From Deltaproteobacteria bacterium (lineage in GTDB: Bacteria; Desulfobacterota; GWC2-55-46), in contig JACRCE010000101.1 in assembly GCA_016213015.1 (NCBI GenBank), positions 1-50,415 of the forward strand: a DNA stretch of 50,415 bases. Reading direction: 5' to 3'. Below the pieces are notes generated by a model, which saw only the letters and a list, made by a program, of their open reading frames with translations, was not told the origin of the DNA and ran no database searches. Made by a program: the position numbers and the translations under genes. Below are positions 49,711 through 50,415 of the stretch, piece after piece. Position 1 is the stretch's first letter, and each line of letters starts with the position of its first letter.

Positions 49711-50415
49711 ATGTTGAAAAGATTCGTCGTCATCTTGTTTTGCGCCGCATGGTTTACCGTGCCTGCGCTTAAAGCCTTTGCCTGCGACTACTGCATACTC
49801 TCAACCGGCATCTCGCCGCTGGACACCATCAAAGGGAGCGGGATGCGCGTAAACTCGCGCTACACCCTTATGGACAAGACGTACAAAGGGACAGAGCAAA
49901 TAAAGACCGACCAAAGGCCCAAGGAGGAGTTCTGGACAACCGAGATAACCGGCTTTTTCGGTGTAACAGAGGATACCACCCTGCTCGTGGTCGTGCCGCT
50001 TAAAAAGAACAAGACACGCGGACACCTGCACGTGCACGATGACGGGGAGATGGAGGTTGAAAGCATGAAAGGCAACGAGTCCGGCCTTGGCGATATAGCC
50101 GTGCTGGGCCGCTTCAACCTTTTAAGGCGCCATAACCTCGACTCCACGACGTCCGTTGCCGCTCTCGCAGGCGTCAAACTCCCTACCGGCAAAACCGACG
50201 GCAGGACAGAGGCTGGGGATGAGTTTCTGGACGCCCATATCCAGCTCGGCACCGGGTCAACCGACCTTCTTCTCGGCCTCTCCGCCTCTCACGCGGTACA
50301 AAGGCTCACGCTACTGGCCAACCTCCTTGGAAGCGTTACGGGCGACGGAAGGAGCGGCGAAGTCGAACACAACTACGGCAACATCTTAAACTATGACATT
50401 GGCGCGAAGTACAGG
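49711..50415 (+). CDS. outer-membrane beta-barrel protein (partial, runs off the window)
   Basis: 235 codons are visible and no stop. Signal peptide LKRFVVILFCAAWFTVPALK then AFAC; the mature N-terminus is CDYCILSTGISPLDTIKGSG. Alternating strands follow (MRVNSRYTLMDKTYKG, EFWTTEITGFFGVTEDTTLL, GLGDIAVLGRFNLLRRHN, VAALAGVKLPTGKTDG, FLDAHIQLGTGSTDLLLGLS), the pattern of MetA-pathway/'transporter'-type barrels. GGAGG 7 nt before the ATG. A two-Cys start (CDYC) and a HLHVHDDGE loop may bind metal. It is likely co-transcribed with the Cys/His-rich gene 125 bp upstream. Confidence 0.75.
   Translation, partial: MLKRFVVILFCAAWFTVPALKAFACDYCILSTGISPLDTIKGSGMRVNSRYTLMDKTYKGTEQIKTDQRPKEEFWTTEITGFFGVTEDTTLLVVVPLKKNKTRGHLHVHDDGEMEVESMKGNESGLGDIAVLGRFNLLRRHNLDSTTSVAALAGVKLPTGKTDGRTEAGDEFLDAHIQLGTGSTDLLLGLSASHAVQRLTLLANLLGSVTGDGRSGEVEHNYGNILNYDIGAKYR

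Overview
The window reads as a chromosomal segment of a Gram-negative, probably anaerobic or facultative bacterium. Evidence is the LPS-core operon, outer-membrane proteins, chaperone/usher genes, a PflX-type radical SAM protein and a ThiC-like gene behind a cobalamin riboswitch, which I read as bzaF (anaerobic synthesis of a B12 lower ligand). The gene set (DUF4416, PflX, BzaF, fused MscS) resembles Desulfobacterota or Nitrospirota, but there is no 16S or ribosomal marker here, so the phylum is inference. No transposase, phage gene, CRISPR array or rRNA was seen. Nearly everything from 4 kb to 49 kb lies on the minus strand.

Layout. 1-570: intergenic, three palindromic repeats. 0.57-4.0 kb (+): polX, pflX-like, beta-carbonic anhydrase. 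4.0-7.5 kb (-): CNNM/CBS protein, enolase, a VapBC-like pair. 7.8-9.4 kb (+): Na/Pi cotransporter. 9.6-16.3 kb (-): MscS channel with a cNMP domain, a chaperone/usher pair without pilins, and bzaF with riboswitch and terminator. 16.5-20.6 kb (-): tRNA-Ala(CGC), response regulator, histidine kinase, galT, dksA, moaC. 20.6-28.0 kb (-): periplasmic binding protein, dnaJ, grpE, hrcA, rpoZ, gmk, yicC, DUF4416. 28.0-49.1 kb (-): a long LPS/surface-glycan operon with tightly overlapping genes: heptose activation (rfaE1, gmhB), waaC, waaF, four more family-9 glycosyltransferases, three GT4 enzymes, one CgeB-like, two GT2, one GT39, a flippase-like protein, PAP2 phosphatase, deacetylase, methyltransferase, O-antigen ligase and a Trm112-like protein. 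49.1-50.4 kb (+): a secreted Cys/His-rich protein and the start of an outer-membrane protein that runs off the window.

The most unusual feature is a dense set of small palindromic repeats between genes of the same operons. At least four families can be told apart by eye. Some are nested in each other, some exchange central hairpins, and many supply the last codons, the stop codon or even the start codon of neighbouring genes (tails such as NRDREP and ADLPFLKER). One family consists of hairpins with a conserved apex and arms made of tandem 6-7 bp units whose sequence differs between copies.

Coordinates, motifs and spacings were read by eye. Family names come from recognition of motifs and gene order, not from database searches.
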